From NCBI RefSeq assembly GCF_050624435.1, contig NC_134537.1, positions 17,666,584 through 17,730,583 on the forward strand: DNA of 64,000 bases, read 5' to 3'. Origin of the DNA: Tenrec ecaudatus. Its lineage: Eukaryota; Chordata; Mammalia; Afrosoricida; Tenrecidae. A model generated the notes under the pieces. That model ran no database searches. It was not told the origin of the DNA and saw only the letters and a program-made list of their open reading frames with translations. Every line of letters begins with the position of its first letter. Position 1 is the stretch's first letter. Made by a program: the position numbers and the translations under genes. This document shows, piece after piece, positions 10,549-22,560 of the stretch.

Positions 10549-11450
10549 CCATGGAAAATGGCACCAGTCTTCTAAAAAACAATGGCACACAAACAGCAAT
10601 CAGCCCCAACAACCTCAACAACAACAAAAAAAGAAGAAACAGAAGGCAATGGCAGATGTCCTGAACATAAAGACATGTATAGAATCAGATATTGATATGC
10701 CACAGAAAGAAATTTTCAGAATGTTGCTTGGAGTCATATAGGATATGAAGGAAACAATACAGAGAAAGGATGAAATGATAAAGGACATAAAGTTCATACA
10801 CCAAAAAGAAATACAAGAGCACAGGGCTGAGATAACAAAAACCAGTAGCATACTCATGGACTTCACCAATCACAAGAGGAGGCAGAGAACCGCACCAGTG
10901 ACCTAGAGAACAGTCAAGCAGATTTTACCAAACGTGAACAAAAACCCAATATGATCATCAGAGAACTTGAAGAATATCTAAGAACTATGTCTGATGCTAT
11001 GAAGAGGAAAAACATCAGAATAATTGGATTGCCTGAGGAAGACACAGCAAAGAAGTCATCCACAACAATAGTGAGAGAATTCTTGGAGGTAAAATTCCCC
11101 AGCTTAATGAATGAAAACCAGGCATCCATTCAGGAGCCTGAAACAGTTAGACTGAATCCCAACAAGAAGTCACCGAGGTATATAATGGTTAAACTATCCA
11201 ACTTTGAGGAAAAGGAGAAAATCATGAGAGCAGCTAGGCAAAAACAAGCAATCAAATATAAAGTTTCCTAAATTAGAATATGCTCAGACCTATCAGGGAC
11301 ACTATGTAGAAGAGGAGAGAGTGGAGTAACATATTCCAAAAATTGAAGGAAAATAATGCAGACCCAAGAATACACTACTCAGCCAAATTATCTATCAAAA
11401 TAGATGGAGAAGTAATAATCTTTCCAAGGGAAAGACTTTGACAAGAGAAA
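10549..11450 (+). pseudogene. L1 ORF1 remnant (RNA-binding protein)
   Basis: L1 ORF1p is the nucleic-acid-binding chaperone of the L1 ribonucleoprotein. The N-terminal part (from a possible ATG at 10549) is frameshifted and has stops. From ~10890 a clear coiled-coil end (NRTSDLENSQADF) leads into the RRM-like domain in one frame, 10951-11271, with the family motif RKNIRIIGLPEED, then TIVREFLEVKFPS and PRYIMVKLSNFEEKEKI. After a stop at 11271 the C-terminal domain continues in another frame (ADPRIHYSAKLSIKIDGEV). Not functional as it stands. Confidence 0.88.
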
Positions 11451-11734
11451 ACTCAAAGAATACGTTAGGAGAAAAACAGCCCTACAAATGATCCTTGCTA
11501 ACCCAGTGTAGGCAGAAGAACAGCACTCACCAAGCATAAATAAGAGACCACCACATAGAACAACCTCACCCAGAGGGCAAAAAAGATAAAGCAGCCCCCC
11601 AAGATAGCATTGGTTTAAGGGTGGAAAGAAGTCAAGAATGAACCACAGACACACGCATGCACAACACACTGATAGGAAAGGGAGGTAGGAGAACACCCAA
11701 CACAAAAGGTATAATATGATATTACAGAGTCCAC

Positions 11735-13192
11735 AGATGGAGAAAATAACCCTGAATATCAATGGACTGAACCCAGGCATTAAAGGACTGAGTTAAGCAA
11801 GCAGACTGGCTTAGAAAACACAGCCTATCAATCTTCTGTCTACAGAAAACACATCTCAAGACTACAGACAAAAATAGACTGAGAATCAAAGGCTGGAGAA
11901 AGGCATACCAAGGAAAAAGCAATTGAAAAAAAGCAGGGGTTGCAACCCTAATCTCAGATAAAACCGACCTCAAAGTGCAAACCATAAAAAGAGATAAGAA
12001 AGGACACTATATAATGCTCCAGGGAATGGTGGACAAAGAACCACTAAGCATTTTAAACATATAATCCCTGAATGAGAGACCCAATGAATGCATCAACCAA
12101 ACACTTCAAAAGATTAAAAAAGAAATCACAGTCTCAACAATTATAGTACATGGCTTCAATACACTGCTCTGTGGGAAAGTTAGATCACAGGGAAAGAAAC
12201 AACAACACTACAATCAGACAATTTGACCGGATAGATATTTACAGAGCTTTTCATCCAAATACAAAAAAAATCCACATTCTTTTCAAGCCCACATGGCAAA
12301 TATTCAAAGATATACTATATGCTAGGGCATAAGATAAATCTGCATACATTTAAGCACATAGATATCATACAGACCTCTCTCTCTGTCCACTGTGCTACAA
12401 GGATGGAAATCAACAAAAGGAAGACAAAGAAAACAAGAAAGTATGATTGGAGGATGAATAACTCTACTGCAAGAGGAGTGTGCACGGGCCCAGATCAGAG
12501 ATGAAATTAGGAAATTTCTAGAAACCAAAGAGAATGAGAACACGACACACCAAAACTTAAGGGATGCAGCAAAGGCTGTCGTCAGAGGAAGATTCATAGC
12601 AATACATGCGCACACAAAAAAGGAAGAGAGACTTATGATTGATATGCTGGTACAAAATTTACAGCAACTAGAACAGACTCAACAGGACAATCCTACTAAT
12701 AGCAAAAGACAAGAAATAATAAAAATCAGGGTTGAGATTCAGGAGAGGGAAATTAAGAAAACTGGGGAAAAAATTATAGCTGCTAAAAGTTGGTTCTTTG
12801 AAAGGATAAACAGAATCCACAGACCATTGGCAAACCTAATCAAAGAAAGGAGGGAGAAATTTCAATAGCAAGGATGAAGGATGAAAGAGGGGACCTTACA
12901 ACAGACCCTAAAGAAATCAAAAGGATAATTACACAGAATTTTGAAGGACTGTACTCCAATTAATTCAACAATTGGAAGACATGGGCATATTCTTGGAAAA
13001 ACAATCCCTCCCTGGACTATTCCCAATGGACGTCAAGAATCTCAACAGACCCATAACAATAGAAGAAATAGACAAGGTTATCAAGGGATGACCAACAAAG
13101 AAAATCCCAGGACCATATATATGGCTTCACAGATGCCACGTGAAGTAAGCCAAGCACAAAAGGACAAGTACAACATGAGTTCATTGGGGTGA
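11735..13192 (+). pseudogene. L1 ORF2 remnant with the reverse transcriptase deleted
   Basis: ORF2p normally carries an APE-like endonuclease and a reverse transcriptase. Here the endonuclease part is present but frameshifted (ITLNINGLN start; 'QKTHLKTTDKNRLRIKGW'-like block at 11840-11910). The linker is open at 12635-12868 (WFFERINRIHRPLANLIKERREK), and the very start of the RT is visible (PTKKIPGP at ~13095). At ~13130 the sequence jumps directly to the ORF2 C-terminus (VSQAQKDKYNMSSLG and stop at 13190-13192). About 2-2.5 kb is therefore missing, including the catalytic motifs. No autonomous activity is possible. Confidence 0.85.
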
Positions 13193-15470
13193 GCTTTAAA
13201 AAAATGCAAAAGGGGCATAGGGAAAAAGCTTCCATATGCAAACATTCCTGACGTGAGGCCCAGGTAGTATGGCAGGGGCCAGACCAAATCCAGGGATACA
13301 TATGGTAGCCAACTTAAAAGGGGGCGGGGTGGAGAAAAAAAGACATGGGTAGTGGGGGAATAGGGCACTAACCCACCCAAGGGGAGGGTGTCATTTACAT
13401 CTCCACAGGGAACGAGTGACCAGATTTCAACACGGTGCTACAAGATTTGAATGCAACATACCGGCATGAAGCAGGGGACCAGTAAAGACGTCTGAGGGGG
13501 CAGCCCCAATTGCAACTATGTGAACAGCCACCCCTCCCCACCCCAGAACAATTTACTTCAGAGGACAGCACAGAAGCTACAGCTCAGGGAGAGGGACATG
13601 TCTGATCAGAGCACAGAGGAGCAAATGAAGGGGGAGGAAGAGAGAGTGGAGCACATCCTGGCCTACCAAGCCTTGAGTAAGATAACCCCACTCAAAGCAG
13701 CCAATCCACAGAGAAGACCATATGGCCGGCCCCACTATGAAACACCACATCCTTCACTGACCCATATCCCAACAGGGGATAACATTGGAGACACAATGTG
13801 GGAATTTCACCCGATCTGACCCCACCACACTGAGGCAAAACCCAAAGAGCGTGCAACAGAACAACAAGGGGAGCAGAACAAGGAAGTCCCCAGGGAATAC
13901 CAAAAATAAACTTTGGGGTCAGGGTGTGGCACCCCATCAGACTCAACCAGGAAATACTCCTAAAAGTCAACAAACATACCCTGAACTATTTATAGACTTT
14001 TTCTTTTTTTGTCATTGGTTTGTTGTTGTTGTTTTGTTTTCTTTGGTTGCTTTGTTTTGCTCTGCCTTGTTTTTGTGCATATTATTATCTCTTCAGGTCT
14101 ATCTAGGTAAGATAGGCAGAATAAACAATCTAAAGGAGAAAATAATGGGATCAACAGTTCCAGGGGACATGGGAGAGGGGGCAGGTGGGGAAAGGAAGTG
14201 GTGTTAACAAGCCCATGGACAAGGGAACAACAAGTGATTCAAAATTGGTGGCAAGGAGGGTGTAAGAGGCCTGGTAGGGCTTGATCAACTGCAATGTAAC
14301 TGAGTGGAATATCCTGAAATCCAAATGAAGTCTGACAAGAGGAAAGTAAAAGGAAATAGAAGAAAGAACTAGGAGGCAAAGGGCATTTATAGAGTTCTAA
14401 ATAAAGGCATGTATATATGTAAATATATTTATATATGATGAGGAGGAAATAGATCTATGTGCATATATTTATAGGTTTAGTATTAAGGTATCAAATGGAC
14501 ATTGGGCCTCTACTCAAGTACTTCCTCAATGCAAGAACACTTTATTCTATTAAACTAGCATTCTATGGTGCTCACCTTCCCAACACAATCATGGAAGACA
14601 AAGCAGGTGCATAAGTAAATGTGGTGAAAAAAACTAATGGTGCCTGGATATCAAAAGATATAGCATCAGGGGTCTTAAAGGCTTGAAAATAACCAAGCGG
14701 CCAACTAGTTCGGAAGCAACAAAGACCACAAGGAGGATGCACACCAGCCTGTGTGATCACGGGGTGTCGAAGGGATCAGGTAGCAGGCGTCAAAGCAAAA
14801 ATTATATCATTGTGAATGAGGGGGAGTCCAGAGTGGGGACCGAACGCCCAACTGTGAGCAACAGACATTCCCTTACAGAAGGGTCATGGGGAGAAGATGA
14901 GCCAGTCAGGGTGCAGTGTAGCAATGGTGAAACATACAACTTTCCTCTAGTTCTTAAAGGCTTCTTCCCCCTACCCCACCCCACCCCACCATCATGATGC
15001 CAATTCTACCTTACAAATCTGGCTAAACCAAAGGATGTACACTGGTATAGATAGGAACTGGAAACACAGGGAATCCACAACAGATGAACCCCTCAGGACC
15101 AGTGGTGAGAGTGGCAATACAGGGTGCATGGAAGGAAGCTGGGGTAGAACGGGGGAACCAATTACAAGGATCTAAGTATAACAACCCCCCTCCCTCTTGG
15201 GAATGGACAACAGAAAAGTGAGTGAAGGGAGATGTTGGATAGTGTAAGACATGACAAAATAATAATGTATAAATTATCAAGGGTTCATGAGGGAAGGGGC
15301 ATTGGGAAGGAAGGGGAGAAAATGATGAGCTGATACCAAGGGTTCAAATAGAAAGAAAATGTTTTGACAATGATGATGGCTACAAATGTGCAAATGTGCT
15401 TAACATGATGGATGGATGTATGGATTGTGATAAGAGTTATATGAGCCTCCAATAAAATGACTTTTTAAAA
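13193..15470 (+). mobile_element. L1 3' UTR, full ~2.28 kb (copy A)
   Basis: Runs from the ORF2 stop to 'ataaaatgactttttaaaaaa'. It is collinear with the antisense copy at 25850-28066, so its length is a family property. It contains a 100-codon open frame (13520-13819) that is also open in the other copy, a 'tttgttgttgttgttttgtttt' stretch, and the 3' modules found in all short copies. No known protein domain is seen. Confidence 0.85.
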
Positions 15471-15474
15471 AAGA

Positions 15475-16970
15475 AAAAATCCTTCCATTGTTTTGCATTT
15501 TTCTCAAGTGGTAGCAGATGTCCTACCCATACTTAATTGACAGCAGGCTTATAGTATATTGCCTTTTTAAATTTTTCCTATATCTTAGAAGTAAATTTTC
15601 ATAGAAACAACTCCTTTTATCAAAATCATACATACTTCATCAGTTTATGCAATAGAAGTAACACTATCAAGTCCGTTGTATTGCAATAACAAATAAGTTG
15701 GATGAACTTGAGAACATTATATAAAATGATATAATTCCATTTCAAGAAGGTACAGTATGATCCCACTAATAGGAAATAGGCAAGTATGTAGCAATCAAAA
15801 GTGATTAGTGGTTACCACAGTGGATTGGAGAGACACACAGGAGTGTCACTGCATAAGGAGCGCTGAGCTTCAGTTAAGGGAGATGGGATGGCTGGGATGG
15901 TGACAGTGGTGGTGGTCACAGAGCATGAGGAAGGCAGTCAGTGTCTCTGAGTTGCCCGTGTTCGAATTGGGAAATAGTCTTTTGTGCATAGTCCACCACT
16001 ATGAGAATATTTTTAAATGTATACTATATCCTTTGAATACCTACTCTGTATCAGATTATGTACAGAGTAGCCAGGTGGTTAAAATAAAATATGAGAAGAA
16101 ATCAGGCCCTCCACAATCCCGAGAATGCCTTGTCTTGTTAAAAATCCACCTTAACTCGTGAGAAGCCTTAGTATTTTTCCCCCTTGAACAGGCATCATCA
16201 CCCCTTGCAGAAATTCAGTGATACAATGCCTTTGTTCTCCTGAACAAATACTGTGCCTCCCTGTTTTCAAAGGTATACTTGACCTCTTTTCAAATGTCTG
16301 TTTGATGTTCTTTCAAATATATATTATCATATCCCTTTTAAATGCACCCCCTGCCAGAAAGACTTTTAGAAGTCTGGCGACTTATTATAAGTTCAATTCC
16401 CCTTCCTCTGTTAAATGTCCTTTTTGTTTCTTTTTCCTACCTACATATTGTTTTAAGGCCCCTTCTCCCTCGCTGACCTCAGGCAGAACTTGAAGGGCAG
16501 ATTGAGTCTAAAAGAAAGCCTGTCCTTTGGGTGTGTTAAAAGCCAGACGAGGCAGTTCTAGGCCTTAGATGAGTGAGCACTAGCTCTCTTCCTTTTAGCA
16601 AGGCGGGTTTCAAAAGCAACAACATCTTGTTTTCAAATTGTTCACGTAGTTTATTTCCATAATGTATCCCTGCAATGTAAACACTGCTCAGGTGAAGTTT
16701 GTTTGTTTAAGACATTTCATAGAAGGCTCTTACAGCTCTTGTAACAATCCACCCATCAATTGTTTCCAGCACATTTGTACATCGAGGCGAAGTCTTGTAG
16801 ATTTTAATGATACGTGGATCTTCAGGGACAGCAAACCCCTGTCCAAGCGCTGTTTAGAAAGCCTGATGTCACATTTCTTCTGCAAATCCAAGAGTATGGT
16901 TCCTTGTCAACAAGTTTCAATTTGAGAGATTTTCTGCAAGAAACATTAGACCATGGCTACAGCTAATGAC
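15475..16970. other. Unique sequence
   Basis: No repeat family or coding gene recognised. Short ORFs are isolated and lack exon-like context. Confidence 0.45.
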
Positions 16971-16973
16971 TCG

Positions 16974-16974
<1 letters not shown>

Positions 16975-17059
<85 letters not shown>

Positions 17060-17081
17060 CACACACACACACACACACACA
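16975..17081. repeat. (CT)n-(CA)n compound microsatellite
   Basis: About 84 bp of CT repeats directly followed by about 24 bp of CA repeats. The run is uninterrupted and so probably length-variable. Confidence 0.97.
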
Positions 17082-18270
17082 TCAAGCTGCCAACCTGTCA
17101 CCCTGAAACTAGCCATGCTGGCTGTTCGTCAAAGCTGTCTTCTCTGTTTCCACAAATTACATCTCCTCGTAGATGAAAACAGTGACTACAGCCTTGACAA
17201 GTTCATTTCCATTCCCTGCTTGGCCTTTTCTTTCTAGCACTTCCTCCTTGTAATTCTTCATTCCACCCTCATCGGATGCACAGAAAACGGCAAGTCAGAA
17301 TTCTCCTTTGCCGTGTTCAGTGCAGGAAGGTGTGTAGATGGGACCGGAACATTTCTCAGAGGGAGAAGGTTTCCCCTGTCGGTAAGCCCATGATAATAGT
17401 ACCTGCCAGTTAAACGACACTCCCTTCGGAAACGTTTATTCCGCCTATAGATCATATTTCTGGATGAAAGTTTGGCTATTGAAGAACCTGCCAGCATGTT
17501 ACGGCCAGTGTGATTGCAATTTACAACATTCCATAAATCACAGGAAGATTGAAAACGCTCGTGACAGATGGGACTTTAAATTGACATCCTGTCTTTTTTA
17601 CGAGCACCCAGAAGGTCGATCTCATGACACACTCCACAGATATGTCCCCCTTTCTACTCAGCCACATGGTCCCTGCTTGCATCACAATGAAGGAAGAGAG
17701 AGGCTGGCTAGAGAGCAAAGGACAGCTTTCCAACGATGTGCTTCCCCGATGGGAGAGCTCGTGTGGATGGAAGCCTTCATCCGTCCACTGGCAGCAGCTG
17801 TTTGCGAATTTCATGAACCCCTAGTGCACCCCTACAACTCCACAGACCAGAAAGGAGCGGATGTCGGGACAATTCTCCTTAGAATATGCCAAACTTTGCT
17901 GTTTCTTAGATGGAGATCACAAGGTCAAGTGTGAGCCTCGTGACAACGTTATCTGTGCCCACGCTCCACACTCCCTGGGCCTGGGTGTCTCCGGTTTAGC
18001 CGCAGCTTAGTCTAGAATAATCTGAGATGGTCTGATAACAAACGCCTCCCTCCAAAAGCACACATTATAATCTCGGGGGCTGCCAGAGAGGCCTAGATGT
18101 CTCCAATTGCGTGTAATGTGCTGGCAGCTTTGAGAATTACTGATCCGAAAATGCGAAGGCAGGTAAGAGAAATGATTGAAAAAGGCAGGGTGGCATAATC
18201 ACCAAGTGGTAAGGATAACTAGAATTGTGCACATAGCTCTGTATTTAATAAGTACCGCTGCCCCTTGGAT
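17082..18270. other. Unique sequence, possibly conserved non-coding
   Basis: There are no repeats. The longest ORF (17464-17934, 156 codons) shows no domain, and a second overlapping frame is open too, so it is not called. The text at 18000-18180 (moderate GC, rich in TAAT/ATTA-like cores) has the look of conserved regulatory DNA, which cannot be confirmed without alignment. Confidence 0.35.
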
Positions 18271-18530
18271 GGAGCCCTGGTGGCGGAGTGGATTGTAAGT
18301 TGAGCTACTCACCCAAAAGGTCGACAGTTCGAACTCACCTACCATTCCACCGGAAAAAGGTGAAACTCTGCACTTCCTTTATGACTGACAGCTTCGGGAA
18401 CCCTGTGGAGCAATTCTACTCTGTCGTGTAGCGTTGCCCCGAGTTGACTTGACTCCGAGGCAGTGGGATAGTTTGGTGTGTATAGGTTGCCTTTTGCAGA
18501 ATCTCTGGTGGTAAAGCGATTGAAGTGCTG
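18271..18530 (+). mobile_element. AfroSINE plus a following AfroSINE head
   Basis: 18271-18485 is the best complete AfroSINE in the window. It has head 'ggagccctggtggcggagtgg', B-box 'ggtcgacagttcgaactca' and tail 'gagttgacttgactccgaggcagtggg'. At 18497-18530 a second head fragment in the same orientation follows ('atctctggtggtaaagcgattgaag'). Confidence 0.9.
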
Positions 18531-18723
18531 TGTCCAGACTTCTCTTGGCCATTTTCTCTCAGAACCTCTGACGATTTTTGTTTTAATTTGCTTTTATAGT
18601 GTTTGCTGACACTAGCTACACTCTAGCTGGGGTGTGAGCACAGAAACAGCAAAAGGACAGGAAGCGGCTGCAATTTCTTCCAATATTAAAGCAGTGGCTA
18701 ACACAAGTTGCCCTTGCAGACCT

Positions 18724-18864
18724 ATGTTTGAGCAGACCGATTTTCTCTATGAATTAATGTGGAGTGACCTACTTTTCTACTTATTATTTATCATTTGCGC
18801 TGCTGTTTTATTGATTATAACACTAGTTTTTCTATACAAGAATGGAAAAAATCTAATACAATAA
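18724..18864 (+). CDS. Candidate single-pass membrane micropeptide (46 aa), unproven
   Basis: A 46-codon ATG-to-TAA frame lies in unique DNA. Residues 1-15 are acidic (E3, D6, E10, D15). Residues 16-38 form one uninterrupted hydrophobic segment (LLFYLLFIICAAVLLIITLV), followed by K39 and K42 and a short polar end, giving a positive-inside, tail-anchored look. Four bases upstream is a possible acceptor ('ttgcccttgcag', AG at 18718-18719), and AATAAA at 18860-18865 overlaps the stop; another AATAAA is at 18984. The size resembles regulin-type micropeptides, but I recognise no family. The start context is poor (C at -3, T at +4). T-rich DNA often encodes hydrophobic runs by chance. Confidence 0.22.
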   Translation: MFEQTDFLYELMWSDLLFYLLFIICAAVLLIITLVFLYKNGKNLIQ

Positions 18865-18865
18865 A

Positions 18866-19710
18866 ACTCCTCTCACTGAAAAAAATACCACGAAATATAA
18901 ATTTACTTTTTCTTTATGAAAAGATAGCATCTGTGGACTACATTTTGGTTGTGGGAATTAGCTGAAGGCTGCTTTGGTGGATTAATAAAAACATAATATA
19001 TATGCACAAATGCATTAAGATTTAGGCATAAAACTGAAGATAAAATAAGAGTACATTCCTAAATTTTAAACTGTTTGCTTATAATATTCTAGAGACATTT
19101 ATTTCATAAAGGAGCACAGTGTTAGTCTTATGAGACTAGATATATTTCCTATTTATATTCCTCTTGTCCCATTTTTCATGTGCATTATATTATCTGATTT
19201 TATGATGTCTCACATTTTAGTTATTCATTTATGAGATCCTGGGATTTTATTTCTTGAAATCTTAGTAAAATGTTAACTAAAAAAATAGATAATTAAACTT
19301 CAAACCACACAGTTCATAGGCACATTTTGTTTTATATGCAATTATAAATGCATTTTCAAGGTGCTCTTAATGCTCAATTTCCACACACTATCTTATTCTC
19401 CTCAGACAGCAGGAATACCTAGGCAATCTAGAAAGAGGGTGACTTATATAACAGACCGTTGAAAAGACTAAGAGACTCCACTTAGCCCAGAAATGCAAAA
19501 GAGTAGTTTGCATTGGGTGGTAGATATAAACAGTGTTTTTGAATGCAAGTAGATGCCCCAGAGAAAATAGTGTCACCCATTGGTATTGGGAGAACGGTGA
19601 TTTAGAGAGATGGGAAACACTGAGATTCAAGACATAGCTGGGAGGAGCCTTATAAACAAGCTCCTGAAATAATCTCCCACTGGCCTCCAGCGCACACTAA
19701 ATAGATAAAT
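18866..19710. other. Unique AT-rich sequence
   Basis: Nothing recognised. It could hold the 3' UTR of the candidate micropeptide if that is real. Confidence 0.4.
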
Positions 19711-19835
19711 TAACCAAACTTTTTGCCATCGAGTCAATGCTGGCTCGTAGAGACCCTGAAGGACAAGGCAGAATTATCTCCATGAGTTTCTGAGACTCTC
19801 TTTCTAGGAGTAGAAAGCCCTGTCATATGAGATGT
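19711..19835 (-). mobile_element. AfroSINE 3' fragment
   Basis: Antisense tail and middle: 'gccatcgagtcaatgctggctcgtagagaccctgaagga', then 'gagtttctgagactctctttctagg'. The head is missing. Confidence 0.75.
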
Positions 19836-21005
19836 CAGTGGCAGGTAGCTTCACCACAACACCTATGAAGCATTGCCAAGCAGCCAGCTCTCCTCTTGCT
19901 TTCACCCATTTATGGAAGAGACAAAAAGGCGTCCGGGGTGGAAAACCATGGTTACATGATCGTCTACCAGAATACGCCATTTGGAATGAAGAGATTAAGA
20001 GCAATAGCCCTACGGTGCGGTGCCTTGAAAGAACCCCCTCCTTGAATCTGTAATCTGCCAATAGAGAGAGAACAAGGGGAATTCCAAAACTCCAGGTGTC
20101 TAAATCCATATCACTGCCAGTCCAATTTAGACACCGAAGGCCTCCTCCCTGGGAGCGTTTCCTTTCTTGCTCACTTATGTGACAGATTTAAATGATGAAG
20201 ACTTGTCCTTCAATAGCCCTGTTCTCCCTTCATCAAATTACATGAAGCTCCTCAGGCCCTACCGCATAACCCCTGTTACATACTGCTACATGTGATCAGT
20301 TCGGAGATGTCTGATCAGAGGTGGAAGAAGGGCTTCACCCGAGTAGACTGATTTCTTTGAGGGTAGGGCCTGAGTCTTAGCACATCTAAAGCCACTGTGT
20401 GGAGCTCAAGGTCTCACTTACTAAGAAGTACTCAGCGAGCAGCAGCAAATTTTTCACAACGACTGTCTATTCTTTATGTAGCTTCTTAGCTCAGTAGATT
20501 TGGTATGCATTCCTGTGGCGAACATTGACTGACCACCAACCTGGGATGAGACTGTGCTAAATAGAGACCATGTACGTGAAGGTCACCGGCTGTGCTTCAA
20601 GAAATGATGTTTTTATTTGTATCTCACAGGCTGATCAACTGACACTCAAGTTTGCCTAGCCAAGCTAAGTATATGAAAAAGCTTGTAGGTAATTCCAAAT
20701 ACATTTAATTTGAAACCCTGACTTTCCTTATTTATCTCAATACTACCCAAAAAATTATGTGTGTGTTGCATTAAAGCAAGGCACACTTATAAGCAAGTCA
20801 ATGAATATGACTAGTCTCAGCACTACCATTCTCCACTCTCATTCCTCCTCTACAAGCAACATTTGCAGAAAAAAGATAATCATCCTGTTAGTCCACCTCA
20901 CCACCTGTACTAGAAATATCAAGTACTCCTTCTATTGCTTGGTGTTCATATTGCTTTAGGGTATTTTATACGATTGGAAATAGATCATACTTTTAATATA
21001 AATTA
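19836..21005. other. Unique sequence, nothing recognised
   Basis: No credible gene or repeat visible. Confidence 0.4.
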
Positions 21006-21009
21006 CATG

Positions 21010-21625
21010 CATACTTTTAAAAATCATTTTCTTAGGGGCTCATACAACTCATCACAATCCATACATACATCAATTGCGTCAAGCACATTTGTACATAGGT
21101 TGCCATCATCATTCTCAAAACACCTGCTTTCTACTTGAGCCCTTGGTATCAGCTCATCTTTCCCCTCCTTCCTTTGTACCCTTCTCCCTCCTGAACCCTT
21201 GATAAATTATAAATTATTATTATTTTGTCATATCTTATACCATCCAACGTCTCCTTCACCCACTTCTTGGCTGTCTGTCCCCCAGGGAGGAGATTATATG
21301 TAGACCCTGTAATCTGTTACTCCTTTCTCCCTCACCTTCCCTCTACCCTCCTGATATCGCCACTCTCACCACTGGTCCTGAGGGGTTCATCTGTCTTGGA
21401 TTCCCTGTATTTCCAGTTCCTATCTGTGCCAGTGTACATCTTCCGGTCCAGTCAAATATGCAAGGTAGAATTGGAATGATAGTGGGGGGAGGAACCATTC
21501 AAGATCTAGAGGAAAATTGTGCATTTTATCATTGCTACACCGCACCCTGACTGGCTCGTCTCCTCCCCACAGCCCTTCTGCAAGGGGATGTCCAATTTTC
21601 CACAGATGGGCCCTGTGCTTTTCAA
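21010..21625 (-). mobile_element. L1 3' UTR, 5'-truncated copy
   Basis: Antisense copy of the young L1 3' end: 'aatcattttcttaggggctcatacaactcatcacaatcc' through 'gcaccctgactggctcgtctcctccccaca' to 'ggatgtccaattttccacagatggg'. Non-coding. Confidence 0.85.
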
Positions 21626-21639
21626 CTCTGTCAACTCTG

Positions 21640-22560
21640 TCCATGACCTTTGATACTTCTCTCTTTGTGTTTTGTTTTAATAAAAAACAGTGTTTTACTT
21701 GTTTCCATTTTAAAACAATTTTTTCTTGTGAGTTTGGTGGTGGTTTTAAATTTCAGATCATCAATTTTGTATGTAATATTTTAAGATACTTTTAGCCCCC
21801 TTAGACTCTATTCTCCTTCCTGTGGGTTACTATCTTCCCCCCCCCCCCACCCAAGTTAATAGCTGTCAACCTTCCCTCCCTGATGCTCCTCCACCTAGTC
21901 TCTGCCCAGATCTGTTCTCTTTGGTATGAAAGTCTGTCTTGTTTTCTGTCCCCATAACAGTAGTCTCATGCAATAGCTATCATTTGCTGATTTAAGCTCC
22001 AATACCATTCCCTCCTCGAGATTTGGATTTAAATTCCTTGGATCATGCAAGCTGATGTGCTTCTTTAGTTAATATATCACTTAGATGGCTGCTTGCCTAA
22101 AGATAAGACTTTAAGACCCCAGGTGTCTTCTGATAGCCTAGGCCATCTGATTTCTTCACCATACTTCAGTCTGTTGTTAAAGGAGACTCTCCTTCCCACT
22201 TAATGTTTTTTTGGCTCTTTTTTCAAAGATCAGATATCTGTAGGTGGATACATTTATTTATGGGCTTTCTCTTCTGATCCATTGACCCATAGGGTCACTT
22301 ATCATTGGGCCAGTACCAAACTGTTTTGACTACTGTGGTTATGTACTAGGTATTGAGGTTGGGAAGTGAGAGGCATCCTATATTATTATTCTTCTAAAGA
22401 AGTTCTTTGCTATACTGTGTCTCTTCCTCTCTAGATAAAGGTAGTAATTAGCTTTTCTATTTCTTTAAAGAATGGGATCTGGATACAAATTTTATTGTAT
22501 TTATTGATGGCTTTGGATAGTATTGATCTTTATCTGTGAGATATTTTCATAAATTTGTTG
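21640..22560 (-). mobile_element. Older L1 fragment (3' UTR plus ORF2 piece)
   Basis: 22200-22560 is antisense L1 ORF2 ('ccattgacccatagggtcact', 'ccagtaccaaactgttttgactactgtggtt', 'ggctttggatagtattgatct'). 21790-22195 matches the reverse of 24740-24880 (shared 'agaagacac.tgg.gtcttaaa' and 'aagcagccat.taagtga' modules), i.e. an older L1 3' UTR. A C10 run at 21839-21848 interrupts it. Fossil only. Confidence 0.65.

Noticed and set aside
16953-17237. 94-codon ORF with Leu-Ser and Thr-His runs
   Set aside because: Entirely created by the (CT)n-(CA)n microsatellite.
17464-17934. 156-codon ORF, the longest outside repeats with an ATG
   Set aside because: No domain, signal or splice context is visible, and other frames on both strands are open over the same bases.
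18271-18345. tRNA-like sequence with A-box and B-box
   Set aside because: It is the tRNA-derived head of an AfroSINE and continues into the SINE body; it cannot fold as a full tRNA gene. The same applies to the other SINE heads.
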